This document shows, in pieces, positions 33,457 to 42,601 of a stretch of 64,000 bases of DNA. The notes under the pieces were generated by a model that searched no databases, was not told the DNA's origin, and worked only from the letters and a program-made list of their open reading frames with translations. The stretch comes from Ruegeria sp. HKCCD8929 (GTDB lineage: Bacteria; Pseudomonadota; Alphaproteobacteria; Rhodobacterales; Rhodobacteraceae): the NCBI RefSeq assembly GCF_013031405.1, contig NZ_WPZY01000017.1, positions 1 through 64,000 on the forward strand, read 5' to 3'. Every line of letters begins with the position of its first letter. The first letter of the stretch is position 1. Both the position numbers and the translations under genes were made by a program.

Positions 33457-34190
33457 GCGGTTCTGTCACCAGTCTCTGGCGGCATCCGATCAAGGCGCAT
33501 GGCCGCGAAGCGCTGGACAGCGTAACCCTGATCCCCGGGCAGTGCATGCCCGGGGATCGCGTTTGGGCCGTGGCGCATGAGGCATCCAGTGCCACGGGGG
33601 CCGAATGGGCGCGGTGCAGCAACTTCACCCGCGCCGCCGGTGCGCCGCAGTTGATGGCGATCTCGGCCCGCAGTGAGGGCGACAAGCTGGTGCTGACGCA
33701 TCCCCAGCGCCCCGAACTGGCCTTCGATCCCGAAATCGAAGAGGCCGCGTTCATCGACTGGGTCAAACCGTTGATGCCCGAAGGCCGCGCGATGCCGGTC
33801 CGGCTGGTCGGTGTGCCCGGCGTCGGCCTGACCGACAGCAGCTGGCCTTCTGTTACCCTGTGCAACATGGCCTCGCACCGGGCGGTCGAACAGAAGCTGG
33901 GTCGTCCCCTGTCGATCCACCGCTGGCGCGGCAATATCTGGTTCGACGGGCTGGCGGTTTGGGAGGAATTCGATTGGATCGGGCGCGAGGTGCGGATCGG
34001 TGAGGCAGTGCTGAAGGTGCACGAACGCACCGAGCGCTGTCTGGCCACCACTGCCAACCCGGAGACGGGCCAACGCGATGCCGATACGCTCGGCACGCTT
34101 GAGACCTGGGGCCACCGGGATTTCAGCGTCAAGGCCGAGGTGATCCGGGGCGGCGAGATCCGCGTCGGCGACAAGATGGAGCTGTCATGA
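33453..34190 (+). CDS. MOSC-domain protein
   Basis: A 245-residue protein with an N-terminal MOSC beta-barrel part (SLWRHPIKAHGREALDSVTL) and a C-terminal MOSC sulfur-carrier-like domain (GNIWFDGLAVWEEFDWIGRE, CLATTANPETGQRD with the conserved Cys). MOSC proteins relate to molybdenum-cofactor sulfurases and often handle Moco or reactive N-hydroxylated compounds. The start at 33453 overlaps the yidC stop by 4 bp; a longer frame upstream lies inside yidC and is rejected. Its stop overlaps engB by 4 bp. Confidence 0.9.
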   Translation: MSGSVTSLWRHPIKAHGREALDSVTLIPGQCMPGDRVWAVAHEASSATGAEWARCSNFTRAAGAPQLMAISARSEGDKLVLTHPQRPELAFDPEIEEAAFIDWVKPLMPEGRAMPVRLVGVPGVGLTDSSWPSVTLCNMASHRAVEQKLGRPLSIHRWRGNIWFDGLAVWEEFDWIGREVRIGEAVLKVHERTERCLATTANPETGQRDADTLGTLETWGHRDFSVKAEVIRGGEIRVGDKMELS

Positions 34191-34840
34191 ACGCCCTACC
34201 CTTTCCTCTCGCCGATGCTCCCGAACCAGATGCCGCCGAGGCTGGCCGCAAGCTGTTTGCCGGGCCGTCGGAATTCGTCAAGGGCGTGGTCGCCATGTCC
34301 GGCCTGCCCGCGCCCGACCGGCTTGAGGTCTGTTTTGCCGGCCGCTCAAATGTGGGCAAATCCAGCCTGATTAACGCACTGACCGGCACCAAGGGGCTGG
34401 CGCGCGCCTCGAACACGCCCGGACGCACGCAAGAGATCAACTTTTTCACCCAAGGTCCTGATCTATATCTGGTCGACCTGCCCGGCTATGGCTATGCCAA
34501 CGCGCCGCTGAAGGTGGTGGAGAAATGGCAGAAGCTGCTGAAGCAGTATCTCAGCGGGCGTCAGACCCTGCGCCGGGCCTTTGTCCTGATCGATGCACGC
34601 CACGGGGTGAAACCGGTGGATGACGAGATCATGAAGCTGCTGGACACCAGCGCCGTGACCTTTCAATGCGTGATGACCAAGGCGGACAAGGTCAAGGCCA
34701 ACGAGCGGCAGAAGGTGCTGGATCAGGTGCGCGCAGCGTTGACCAAACACCCGGCGGCCTTCCCCGAGATCGTCCTGACCTCGTCCGAGAAGGGGGACGG
34801 CATTTCCACTCTGCGCTCGATCATCGCGCATCTGGAATAG
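34187..34840 (+). CDS. engB: Ribosome biogenesis GTPase EngB (YihA/YsxC)
   Basis: A 217-residue GTPase needed for large ribosomal subunit assembly and cell division. Motifs seen: G1 [11 protein letters not shown]2 region [11 protein letters not shown]3 DLPGYGYA, G4 TKADK, and G5 TSSEKGDG near the C-terminus. The N-terminal 40 residues are the usual variable lead. Length is typical of the family. It overlaps the MOSC gene by 4 bp, and argB follows after 92 bp. Confidence 0.96.
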   Translation: MNALPFPLADAPEPDAAEAGRKLFAGPSEFVKGVVAMSGLPAPDRLEVCFAGRSNVGKSSLINALTGTKGLARASNTPGRTQEINFFTQGPDLYLVDLPGYGYANAPLKVVEKWQKLLKQYLSGRQTLRRAFVLIDARHGVKPVDDEIMKLLDTSAVTFQCVMTKADKVKANERQKVLDQVRAALTKHPAAFPEIVLTSSEKGDGISTLRSIIAHLE

Positions 34841-34932
34841 CATCTTCGGCACGGACCCCACGCATTTCCCGCGCTGCGGTCTTGGCAGCCCGGCACAAAG
34901 GCCCTAACACGGGTCGCCAGAGGGACACTGGC

Positions 34933-35796
34933 ATGAAGAAACAGAACATGAACCGGGATTGGATCGCGACCGCTGCAACGCTGAGCAGCGCCCTACCCTA
35001 TCTGCAGCGCTATGACGGGGCCATCGTAGTCATCAAGCTGGGCGGCCACGCCATGGGCAGCGACGAGGCGATGGAGAGCTTTGCCCGCGATGTAGTGCTG
35101 TTGCGCCATGTGGGCGTGAACCCGGTGATCGTGCATGGCGGCGGGCCGATGATCAACGCGATGCTGGACAAGCTGGACATTCAGTCCGAGTTTGTGAACG
35201 GCAAGCGGGTGACCGACACCGCCACGGTCGAAGTGGTCGAAATGGTGCTCTCGGGCGTGGTCAACAAGCGGATCGTGCAGGCCATTAACGCGCAGGGCGG
35301 CACGGCAGTGGGGTTGAGCGGCAAGGACGCGCATCTGATGACGTGCGAGCAGACCGACAGCTCGCTGGGCTTTGTCGGCACCCCGTCGCAAATGGACCCC
35401 AAGCTGCTGCATGATCTTTTCGCCAATGACGTGATCCCGGTGATCGCACCCCTTGGGGCGGGCCGGAACGGGGAGACCTTCAACGTAAATGGCGATACCG
35501 CCGCCGGGGCGATCGCCTCGGCGCTCAAGGCTGACCGCCTGCTGCTGCTGACCGATGTATCGGGCGTCAAGAACGCTGCTGGCGAGGTGGTGACCGAACT
35601 CAAGGCCGGTCAGATCCGCCAGATGACCCGCGAGGGCACAATTGCGGGCGGCATGATCCCCAAGACCGAAACCGCACTGGACGCGCTCCACAGCGGCGTG
35701 CGAGCTGTTGTCATCCTGGATGGCCGCGCACCCAACGCGGTGCTGCTGGAGCTCTTTACCGAACACGGCGCCGGCTCGCTGATCCGCCCGGATTGA
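34933..35796 (+). CDS. argB: Acetylglutamate kinase
   Basis: A 287-residue N-acetyl-L-glutamate kinase, the second step of arginine biosynthesis. It has the nucleotide-binding [10 protein letters not shown], substrate loop [43 protein letters not shown] and [11 protein letters not shown]. The ATG at 34933 has GAGGG about 9 bp upstream; the frame extends farther back into engB without support. Feedback inhibition by arginine is common in longer members of this family and is plausible here. It lies at the end of the yidC-engB run, a position common in this bacterial group. Confidence 0.96.
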   Translation: MKKQNMNRDWIATAATLSSALPYLQRYDGAIVVIKLGGHAMGSDEAMESFARDVVLLRHVGVNPVIVHGGGPMINAMLDKLDIQSEFVNGKRVTDTATVEVVEMVLSGVVNKRIVQAINAQGGTAVGLSGKDAHLMTCEQTDSSLGFVGTPSQMDPKLLHDLFANDVIPVIAPLGAGRNGETFNVNGDTAAGAIASALKADRLLLLTDVSGVKNAAGEVVTELKAGQIRQMTREGTIAGGMIPKTETALDALHSGVRAVVILDGRAPNAVLLELFTEHGAGSLIRPD

Positions 35797-35835
35797 CGGT
35801 TTCGTGACACAGGCAGGCTTGCGTCCGGCATTCAC

Positions 35836-36648
35836 ATGCCCAACTGTGAATGTATGGAGAACGAGCCCCTCATCCGCGTCGGCATCTTTCTGAGCCTGTT
35901 TGCCGCCTTTGCACTGGCCGAAACACTGGCTCCGCGTCGGCAGCGCCTTTATGCACGACCTCGGCGCTGGGTAACGAACCTGTCCATCACGGTGCTGAAC
36001 ACACTCGCCCTGCGCGCGCTGGCAGTGGGGTTGCCGCTGCTCTCGGTTGGCGCGGCACTGGATGCGGGGCGGAACGGCTGGGGTCTGTTCAACCATCTGG
36101 GCTGGCCGGTGTGGATCGAGGTGACCTTGTCGGTCCTGATCCTCGATTTCGCCATCTGGGCGCAGCATCTGATCACCCATAAGGTGCCGCTGCTCTGGCG
36201 ACTGCACCGGGTTCACCACGCGGATCGCGACATCGACGTGACGACGGCGATCCGGTTCCATCCCATCGAGATCGCTTTGTCGATGCTGCTCAAGATCGGG
36301 CTGGTTTACCTGCTGGGCCCATCCGCACTGGCCGTGGTGCTGTTCGAGATCCTGTTGAACGGGACGGCGATGTTCAACCACTCCAACGTCAAACTGCCGC
36401 TTGCAGTGGACGCGATCCTGCGCAAGGTTTTGGTAACGCCTGACATGCACCGCGTCCATCACTCGATCCGGCGTGAGGAGCATGACAGCAATTATGGTTT
36501 TGCCTTGTCGATCTGGGACCGGCTGATGGGAACATACGTGGCGCAGCCCGCCGAAGGACATGACGAGATGACCGTGGGCCTGCAATGGCAGGACGATCGC
36601 CCCACGCGGCTTCGGTGGAGCCTGCTGCTGCCGTTTCAGCGCAAATGA
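35836..36648 (+). CDS. Sterol desaturase / fatty acid hydroxylase family protein
   Basis: A 270-residue membrane di-iron enzyme. About four hydrophobic stretches carry the clustered histidine motifs of the family: HLITHKVPLLWRLHRVHHAD, FNHSN and DMHRVHHSIRREEHDSNYGF. Relatives hydroxylate or desaturate lipids, carotenoids or sterol-like compounds; the substrate here is unknown. The first ATG (35836) gives MPNCEC; the ATG at 35854 (MENEPLIR) is an equally good start. The stop overlaps the next gene by 4 bp. Confidence 0.88.
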   Translation: MPNCECMENEPLIRVGIFLSLFAAFALAETLAPRRQRLYARPRRWVTNLSITVLNTLALRALAVGLPLLSVGAALDAGRNGWGLFNHLGWPVWIEVTLSVLILDFAIWAQHLITHKVPLLWRLHRVHHADRDIDVTTAIRFHPIEIALSMLLKIGLVYLLGPSALAVVLFEILLNGTAMFNHSNVKLPLAVDAILRKVLVTPDMHRVHHSIRREEHDSNYGFALSIWDRLMGTYVAQPAEGHDEMTVGLQWQDDRPTRLRWSLLLPFQRK

Positions 36649-37298
36649 CCTATGCGCGGGTGGAAAAGGCCGCCAGTGAGGCCGGGTTGAACGTGATGGG
36701 CGCGCAGCATCCACGGCTGAGCGGGGCGAAACAGCTCGACGGCGGCACGTTGATCCTGCTTGGCGCGGGGGCCGAGTTCTGGCCGACCCTCGAAGCCGCG
36801 CCTGAATGGCGGGATGGTGAGGCCGATCCGGTGGACCGCTGGTCGACCCGGATCATCGGTGCGATGGCCGACGCACTGACGGCGCACGCCTATTTCCCCT
36901 TCGGCGGCCCACCCTACACGCCCTTCATCGACTGGGCGCTGAAATCGGGGCGGGCGTTTCTCAGCCCCGTCGGCGCGATGGTGCATGACCGCGTGGGCAT
37001 GATGATCTCATACCGTGGGGCCCTCCATTTCGCTGAGGAATTTGCCATCCCCGAGGCAACCGGCACCTCTCCCTGCACCTCCTGCCCTGCCCCGTGCACC
37101 ACCGCATGCCCAGTCGGCGCGCTGAACGCCGAGAATTTCTATGACGTAAGCGCCTGCCGCAGTTATCTGGACACGTTCCCCGGCCAGTCCTGCATGACCG
37201 GGGGCTGTAAGGTGCGGCTGGCCTGCCCGCTCAGCGCCGGAGCGGGACGCGATCCGGAACAATCCGCCCACCATATGAAGGCCTTTCACCCATCATGA
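36645..37298 (+). CDS. 4Fe-4S ferredoxin-type protein
   Basis: A 217-residue soluble protein with one ferredoxin-like cluster motif near residues 147-162 (SPCTSCPAPCTTACPVGAL), and further Cys downstream (SACRSY, QSCMTGGCKVRLACP). The first 140 residues have features of QueG-like proteins and their relatives (FPFGGPPYTPFIDWALKS) but no corrinoid motif was identified. It probably passes electrons or binds a cluster in an unknown redox reaction. It overlaps both neighbours by 4 bp (hydroxylase before, phosphatase after), so a supporting role for the di-iron hydroxylase is possible (inference). Confidence 0.82.
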   Translation: MTYARVEKAASEAGLNVMGAQHPRLSGAKQLDGGTLILLGAGAEFWPTLEAAPEWRDGEADPVDRWSTRIIGAMADALTAHAYFPFGGPPYTPFIDWALKSGRAFLSPVGAMVHDRVGMMISYRGALHFAEEFAIPEATGTSPCTSCPAPCTTACPVGALNAENFYDVSACRSYLDTFPGQSCMTGGCKVRLACPLSAGAGRDPEQSAHHMKAFHPS

Positions 37299-37792
37299 GC
37301 CGTACCCTGATCCTGACCCGCCACGCCAAATCCAGCTGGGACCACCCCGGCCTCGATGACCACGCCCGTCCGCTGAACAAGCGCGGGCGCAAGTCAGCCA
37401 AGGCCATCGGCGCATGGCTGGCGGAGAAGGGGTGGGAGCCGGATCAGGTGCTCAGCTCCTCGTCAACGCGGACGCGCGAGACGTGGGAGCGGATGGGATT
37501 GGACGCGCCGAAGGTCAGCTTTACTCACGACCTCTACCATGCGTCTGCGGCACAAATGTTGCGGCTGCTGAGCGAGGCAAAGGGCGCGACGGTACTGATG
37601 CTAGGACACAACCCCGGCATTGCGGATTTCGCCGAGGAGATTGTGGCTGAGGCACCGCCGCATCCCCGGTTTTTCGGCTATCCGACCTGTGCGACGACGG
37701 TGGTCCGGTTCGATATCGACGACTGGCGCGACGTGACCAGGGGCAGCGGCGAAGTACTGGACTTCATCATCCCGCGCGAACTGCTGGAATAG
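37295..37792 (+). CDS. SixA-like histidine phosphatase
   Basis: A 165-residue histidine-phosphatase family protein. The catalytic RHAKS (residues 9-13) and second His in LGHNPGI are present, with SSSTRTRETWE between. This short form resembles SixA, which removes phosphate from phosphohistidine in relay proteins, but substrates vary and should not be assumed. It overlaps the ferredoxin gene by 4 bp and is followed by a hairpin and a palindromic repeat. Confidence 0.9.
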   Translation: MSRTLILTRHAKSSWDHPGLDDHARPLNKRGRKSAKAIGAWLAEKGWEPDQVLSSSSTRTRETWERMGLDAPKVSFTHDLYHASAAQMLRLLSEAKGATVLMLGHNPGIADFAEEIVAEAPPHPRFFGYPTCATTVVRFDIDDWRDVTRGSGEVLDFIIPRELLE

Positions 37793-37795
37793 GAA

Positions 37796-37816
37796 AGGCG
37801 GGGTAGAACCCCGCCC
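37796..37816 (-). terminator. Terminator after bztD
   Basis: GGCGGGG-n5-CCCCGCC is a perfect 7-bp GC stem. Read on the minus strand it is followed by TTTCCTATT and lies about 45 bp beyond the bztD stop, so it probably ends the amino-acid transporter transcript. It also lies just after the plus-strand phosphatase gene and could block convergent transcription. Confidence 0.6.
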
Positions 37817-37834
37817 TGCCCTTCGTTCGGATGT

Positions 37835-37857
37835 AGGATGGGGTTTCACCCCATCCT
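37835..37857. repeat. Dispersed palindromic repeat, copy A
   Basis: A 23-bp near-perfect palindrome with arms AGGATGGGGT and ACCCCATCCT around TTC, preceded by GT. It shares the GTAGGATGGG core with copies at 49918 and 58812-58872. It lies in the convergent gap between the phosphatase gene and bztD. Confidence 0.75.
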
Positions 37858-37861
37858 CTGT

Positions 37862-38653
37862 TCAGTGCCCCAGTATCTGGCTGAGGAACAGCTTGGTCCG
37901 TTCGCTTTGCGGGTTGTTGAAGAACTCCTCCGGCTCGTTCTGTTCCACGATCTGACCGGCGTCCATAAAGATCACCCGGTTGGCGACCTGACGGGCAAAG
38001 CCCATCTCGTGGGTCACGCAGAGCATGGTCATGCCTTCCTCTGCCAGCTCGATCATGGTGTCGAGCACCTCCTTGATCATCTCGGGGTCCAGCGCCGAGG
38101 TCGGTTCGTCGAACAGCATGATCCGCGGCATCATGCAGAGCGAGCGGGCGATGGCCACACGCTGCTGCTGACCACCCGAAAGCTGGCCGGGATATTTATC
38201 GGCCTGTTCGGGGATCTTCACCTTTTCAAGGAAATGCATCGCGCGCTCTTCGGCCTCTTTCTTGGGCGTCTTGCGCACCCAGATCGGGGCCAGCGTGCAG
38301 TTCTCCAGAATGGTCAGGTGGGGAAACAGGTTGAAGTGCTGGAACACCATGCCAACCTCGGACCGGATCTTGTCGATGTTCTTCAGGTCATTCGACAGTT
38401 CCGTGCCGTCCACGATGATCGTGCCCTGCTGGTGCTCCTCCAGCGCGTTCAGGCAGCGGATCAGGGTGGATTTACCCGAGCCCGAAGGACCGGCGATGAC
38501 GATCCGTTCGCCCTGGTTCACGGTCAGGTTGATGTCGCGCAGCACGTGGAAAGCCCCGTACCACTTGTTCATGTTGGTGATTTCAATCGCGACCTCATCC
38601 GAGACTTGCATCTTGGAGCGGTCGATTTCGCGGTCGATAGCCAGTTCAGACAT
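37862..38653 (-). CDS. bztD: Amino-acid ABC transporter ATPase (BztD/AapP type)
   Basis: A 263-residue ABC ATPase with Walker [11 protein letters not shown]-loop [11 protein letters not shown], signature [13 protein letters not shown], Walker [13 protein letters not shown] and the H-loop VTHEMGFAR. It energises import of polar amino acids by BztABC. The N-terminal 20 residues precede the core fold. The gene is 12 bp after bztC and ends the operon bztA-bztB-bztC-bztD. Known Bzt systems carry glutamate, glutamine, aspartate and asparagine; Aap systems are broader, and sequence alone does not separate them here. Confidence 0.94.
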   Translation of the reverse strand: MSELAIDREIDRSKMQVSDEVAIEITNMNKWYGAFHVLRDINLTVNQGERIVIAGPSGSGKSTLIRCLNALEEHQQGTIIVDGTELSNDLKNIDKIRSEVGMVFQHFNLFPHLTILENCTLAPIWVRKTPKKEAEERAMHFLEKVKIPEQADKYPGQLSGGQQQRVAIARSLCMMPRIMLFDEPTSALDPEMIKEVLDTMIELAEEGMTMLCVTHEMGFARQVANRVIFMDAGQIVEQNEPEEFFNNPQSERTKLFLSQILGH

Positions 38654-38665
38654 ATGTTGAACTCC

Positions 38666-39973
38666 TTAACGGTGGCCAGTCTGAAGCTTGCGCTCCAGAT
38701 ACATGGAATAACGGGACATGGAGAAGCAGAAGACGAAGAACAACAGGGCGATAAACCCGTAGATCTCCCACACAATGCCGTTCCAGTTGGCATCAGCACG
38801 GATTGCGTTGCTCAGACCCAATGGATCCAGAAGCCCGATGATCGAGACCAGAACGGTGTCTTTGAAAACGCCGATGAAGGTCGAGACGATACCCGGGATC
38901 GAGATCTTGAGCGCCTGCGGCATGATGATCAGCCGTTGTGCCTGCCAGTAGTTGAGGCCAAGCGAATCCGCCCCCTCATACTGACCGCGCGGCAACGCGG
39001 CGAGGCCACCCCGGATCACCTCGGCCATGTAAGCGGCCGAGAACAGGGTCACCATGATCAGAACCCGCAGGATGATGTCAAAGTTTGTACCCGGTGGCAG
39101 GAATAGGTTCAGCAGGGTCGACGCCACGAACAGCAACGTGATCAGCGGAACACCCCGGATAAACTCGATAAAGCCCACGCAGAGGTATTTGACGATCATC
39201 AGGTCGGACTGACGGCCCAGCGCCAGGACGATGCCCAGCGGAAGCGAACAGGCGATGGCCACGACGCCGATGGTGATCGACAGCATGAAGCCCCCGAATT
39301 TGCGGCTTTCAACGACCTCAATGCCAATGGCGGCAATGGAATCCATTGCGCCGACGAAATAGCCAGACAGTGCCAGCCACCAGATCAAAGCCGCAAGAAC
39401 GCCAAGAATGATGCCAAACAGGTTGCTTATTGCCTTGCTGACCGCCGTGTAAACGAACCAGCCCAGAACAAAGCCCAGCAACGCCGAGAGCGGCCCCCAA
39501 ATCGTTCCACCCCAAAGCAGCCAAGGGAAGATAAAGGGATAGAGCGCGGTAAACGCGAACAACTTCGAAGGCACCTTGTCCGAGAACAGAACCGGAGCCA
39601 GCGCCACACCCAACAGGATGAAGGCGGCAATCGGACGCCAGTAGAGCTCTGACGGATAGAACCCGAAAATCAGCTGAATCCAACGTTCATTGATCACGCC
39701 CCAACACGCACCTGCATAGTGACCTTCACGGCCCAGCGCGTGCAGGATTTCCCGACATTCGGACAGCGAACCGGCGTTCCAAGTCGGAGAAAGTATCCAA
39801 GGGACGAGACCTGCCAGAACTTTGAAGACAAAATAGATTGCCAACAGTGTCAGGGCAGAATTGAACCAGTTCGAAAACAGGTTGTGCCGCATCCAGCCGA
39901 TCGCGCCGACTTCGGATGCTGGAGGCTCCTGTTCAGGGAGCATTTCGGTGCGGACAAATCCAATGTCAGTCAT
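38666..39973 (-). CDS. bztC: Amino-acid ABC transporter permease (BztC/AapM type)
   Basis: A 435-residue inner-membrane permease. The N-terminal half has several extra helices and the C-terminal half carries the His/Glu/Gln permease domain with the EAA-type loop SAAYMAEVIRGGLAALPRGQ and ADSLGLNYWQAQRLIIMPQA. Together with BztB it forms the transmembrane channel. The long N-terminal extension compared with ordinary polar amino-acid permeases is typical of Bzt/Aap subunits. Its start lies 1 bp after the bztB stop, and bztD follows by 12 bp. Confidence 0.94.
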   Translation of the reverse strand: MTDIGFVRTEMLPEQEPPASEVGAIGWMRHNLFSNWFNSALTLLAIYFVFKVLAGLVPWILSPTWNAGSLSECREILHALGREGHYAGACWGVINERWIQLIFGFYPSELYWRPIAAFILLGVALAPVLFSDKVPSKLFAFTALYPFIFPWLLWGGTIWGPLSALLGFVLGWFVYTAVSKAISNLFGIILGVLAALIWWLALSGYFVGAMDSIAAIGIEVVESRKFGGFMLSITIGVVAIACSLPLGIVLALGRQSDLMIVKYLCVGFIEFIRGVPLITLLFVASTLLNLFLPPGTNFDIILRVLIMVTLFSAAYMAEVIRGGLAALPRGQYEGADSLGLNYWQAQRLIIMPQALKISIPGIVSTFIGVFKDTVLVSIIGLLDPLGLSNAIRADANWNGIVWEIYGFIALLFFVFCFSMSRYSMYLERKLQTGHR

Positions 39974-39974
39974 C

Positions 39975-41243
39975 TCAACGCTCCTTCAGTTTAACGGATT
40001 CGTTGTACCAGTTCATGACCGCCGAGATGGTCAGCGAGATGGCCAGGTACACCAGCATCAGCAGCAGAACACATTCCAGCTCGCGCCCGGTCTGGTTCAT
40101 GGTGATGCCGCCCAGCGTGCCGGTGATGTCCATGTAACCCACGGCAATCGCTAGTGACGAGTTCTTGGTGAGGTTGAGATAGTTCGAGATCAGTGGCGGA
40201 ATGATCACCCGCAGTGCCTGTGGCAGGATCACCAGATTCATGATCCGGTTCTGGCGCAGACCCAGCGCCGCCGCGGCCTCAGTTTGGCCTTTCGAGATGG
40301 CCATGATGCCTGCGCGAACGATTTCCGCGATGAAGGCCGCGGTATACAACGACAAGGCGATCCACAAGGCAATCAGCGAATTGCGCATATGCGTGCCACC
40401 CTTGAAGTTGAAGCCCTTGAGCTCCGGGTAGCCAAGATGGAAGCCCAGCGCATAAAGCAGGATGCCCAGCGGCACGACGAAAACGGCCACCCTCTGCCAC
40501 CAGGTGACGGGCCGGTCACCGGTCTTTTCCTGAACGTGGTCCGCGCGGTGTTTGATCCACCTGGAAGCCCAGATCGCGCCGCCAAGCACAATCAGAAATG
40601 CGACGAGGTCCAGGCTGACGTCAAAACGCAGACTTGAAGTTCCAAACAGATGGATGTCGCCCAAGCTGTTCGAGAACAAAAATTCGGGAACATAGACCCC
40701 GCGGTTGGTCACTGCGACACTATCACCCAGTATCATGCCGGCTTCCGGGTTCTCGCCCCTGAAAGCCCGCGGCGCTGGCAGTGTTTCGATCAGGATCGCC
40801 ATGATGAACACGATCCAGAGCAGCACCGGCACGTTGCGGAACATTTCGACGTACACGGTCATCAATCGCGCGACGATCCAGTTGTGTGACAGGCGCAGCA
40901 CGCCGATGATCACGCCAAGAATTGTCGCCGTAACGCAGCCCAGAACCGCAACCACCAGCGTGTTAAGAAGCCCGACAAAAGCGGCCCTCAGATGTGTGTC
41001 GCGTGATGTATATTCCAGCAGTCGCTGGTTGATGTCATAGCTGGCCGGCTCGCCAAAGAAACCGAATTCGACCGGCTTTCCAAGCGCCGCAAGGTTGTTG
41101 ATGGTATTGGAAATAATCCAGGCTGCCAGAAGCATAAAGCCGATCAGTGCTATGACCTGAATGGTCGCTGATCGATACCGCGTATCGTAAAGGAGCATCG
41201 ACAGCCGGAACTGCTCCTTCGGCGGGTCAGTGAGTGTCGTCAT
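39975..41243 (-). CDS. bztB: Amino-acid ABC transporter permease (BztB/AapQ type)
   Basis: A 422-residue permease. An initial helix (VIALIGFMLLAAWIISNTIN) is followed by a core split by a large insertion, and the C-terminal EAA-type loop is ALYTAAFIAEIVRAGIMAIS, then GQTEAAAALGLRQNRIMNLVILPQA. This pattern matches BztB/AapQ. It pairs with BztC. It lies 132 bp after the binding-protein gene bztA, with a hairpin terminator in the gap, which suggests that permease genes are transcribed less than bztA. Confidence 0.94.
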   Translation of the reverse strand: MTTLTDPPKEQFRLSMLLYDTRYRSATIQVIALIGFMLLAAWIISNTINNLAALGKPVEFGFFGEPASYDINQRLLEYTSRDTHLRAAFVGLLNTLVVAVLGCVTATILGVIIGVLRLSHNWIVARLMTVYVEMFRNVPVLLWIVFIMAILIETLPAPRAFRGENPEAGMILGDSVAVTNRGVYVPEFLFSNSLGDIHLFGTSSLRFDVSLDLVAFLIVLGGAIWASRWIKHRADHVQEKTGDRPVTWWQRVAVFVVPLGILLYALGFHLGYPELKGFNFKGGTHMRNSLIALWIALSLYTAAFIAEIVRAGIMAISKGQTEAAAALGLRQNRIMNLVILPQALRVIIPPLISNYLNLTKNSSLAIAVGYMDITGTLGGITMNQTGRELECVLLLMLVYLAISLTISAVMNWYNESVKLKER

Positions 41244-41337
41244 GACCTATGTAAATCCCCGTGACATCCCGGCTTTTCATTCTGGCGGGGTTTCCCCCCG
41301 CTCCCACGTGCCGGGCATGTTGTTTGTAAGGATGCAA

Positions 41338-41365
41338 AAAGGGCGCAGGTTGCCCTGCGCCCTTT
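41338..41365 (-). terminator. Attenuating terminator between bztA and bztB
   Basis: AAAGGGCGCAGG and CCTGCGCCCTTT form a perfect 12-bp stem around TTGC, followed on the minus strand by a T-run (CCCTTTTTGC). It starts 10 bp after the bztA stop. Partial read-through would give excess binding protein over membrane subunits. A weaker GC hairpin lies nearby at 41285-41301. Confidence 0.82.
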
Positions 41366-41375
41366 CCGCGGATTT

Positions 41376-42392
41376 TTAGCGGAACGGCGGCGAGTAGAGA
41401 AGGCCGCCTTCGGTCCACTGTGCGTTCAGACCGCGCGCCAGACCGATCGGGGTTTCTTCACCGATGTTCTTGGCAAAGACTTCACCGTAGTTGCCACCCG
41501 CCTTGACGGCACGGCGTGCCCACTCGGCGTCCAGACCCAGCATCTCGCCCAGGGTGCCTTCGCTACCCAGCAGACGATTGACCTCGGGGTTGTCGGTTCC
41601 GCCTGCCATCTCGTCGATATTGGCCGATGTGATGCCCAGCTCTTCGGCCGAGATCATCGCGTTCAGAGTCCAGCGAACGATGTCGCCCCACTCGTTATCG
41701 CCGTGACGGACCAGCGGGCCCAGCGGCTCTTTCGAGATGATCTCGGGCAGCAGGACGTGGTCACCGGGGTTTTCGAACGTGGCGCGGGTTGCAGCCAGGC
41801 CCGAGGCGTCGGTGGTGTAAACGTCACATGCGCCAGCCAGGTACTGCTGCTGCGCTTCGGCGTTGGTTTCGATCGGAACCGGCTCGTAGCTGATGTTGTT
41901 CGAGCGGAAGAAATCCGCCAAGTTCAGCTCGGTGGTGGTGCCGGTCTGGATGCAGACGGTTGCGCCGTCCAGTTCCTTGGCCGAGCTCACGCCCAGCGAT
42001 TTCGGAACCATAAAGCCCTGACCGTCATAGTAGTTCACGCCCACGAATTCGAACTTCAGGTCGACGTCGCGGCTGAAGGTCCAGGTGGTGTTGCGGGCCA
42101 GCATGTCGATTTCGCCCGACGCCAGCGCGGTGAAACGGGTCTTGCCGGTGGTCGGAACGAATTCGACCGCGCTGGCATCGCCCAAAACAGCGGCTGCAAC
42201 CGCGCGGCACACGGCCACGTCGAAACCTTGCCACTCCCCATTGGCATCCGGCGCAGCAAAGCCAACCAGACCGGTGGTCACGCCGCAGTTCAGCTTACCA
42301 CGGGCCTTGATGTCGTCCACGGTACCTGCCGCTGCAGCGCCCGCTGCCAGACCGGCGACCGTGGCCGCGCCCAAAATTACGGATTTTTTCAT
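41376..42392 (-). CDS. bztA: Amino-acid ABC transporter binding protein (BztA/AapJ type)
   Basis: A 338-residue periplasmic binding protein. Residues 1-22 are a signal peptide (MKKSVILGAATVAGLAAGAA). The fold starts DDIKARGKLNCGVTTGLVGF and continues DVAVCRAVAAAVLGD, with RNTTWTFSRD and VRHGDNEWGDIVRWTLNA, all typical of general L-amino-acid binding proteins. The start at 42392 has GAGG about 8 bp upstream; an upstream extension to 42518 lacks support. It is the first gene of the operon and is followed by a terminator. Confidence 0.94.
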   Translation of the reverse strand: MKKSVILGAATVAGLAAGAAAAGTVDDIKARGKLNCGVTTGLVGFAAPDANGEWQGFDVAVCRAVAAAVLGDASAVEFVPTTGKTRFTALASGEIDMLARNTTWTFSRDVDLKFEFVGVNYYDGQGFMVPKSLGVSSAKELDGATVCIQTGTTTELNLADFFRSNNISYEPVPIETNAEAQQQYLAGACDVYTTDASGLAATRATFENPGDHVLLPEIISKEPLGPLVRHGDNEWGDIVRWTLNAMISAEELGITSANIDEMAGGTDNPEVNRLLGSEGTLGEMLGLDAEWARRAVKAGGNYGEVFAKNIGEETPIGLARGLNAQWTEGGLLYSPPFR

Positions 42393-42601
42393 TTTTACCT
42401 CTTCCTGATTTTCCGTCCCCTGACGAAACGGTTCGTCCGGCACGATGCGCGTACCGGAAAGGTTACCGAAAAGGGTCTCCCCTTCAGTGCGCATAAGTTT
42501 GGGCGCATTCATAAACAAACGTCAAGGGTTGGATCAGCGAAATAGATGGCTCCCCGGAAAAGGTTGACTTGGGGTCACCCGCTTCAGCGGCCCCGTCCGT
42601 A

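Noticed and set aside
34993..36714. 573-codon minus-strand open frame
   Set aside because: It lies antisense to argB and the hydroxylase gene, both with clear motifs; its sequence is Gln/His/Arg-rich, as expected for a shadow in GC-rich DNA.
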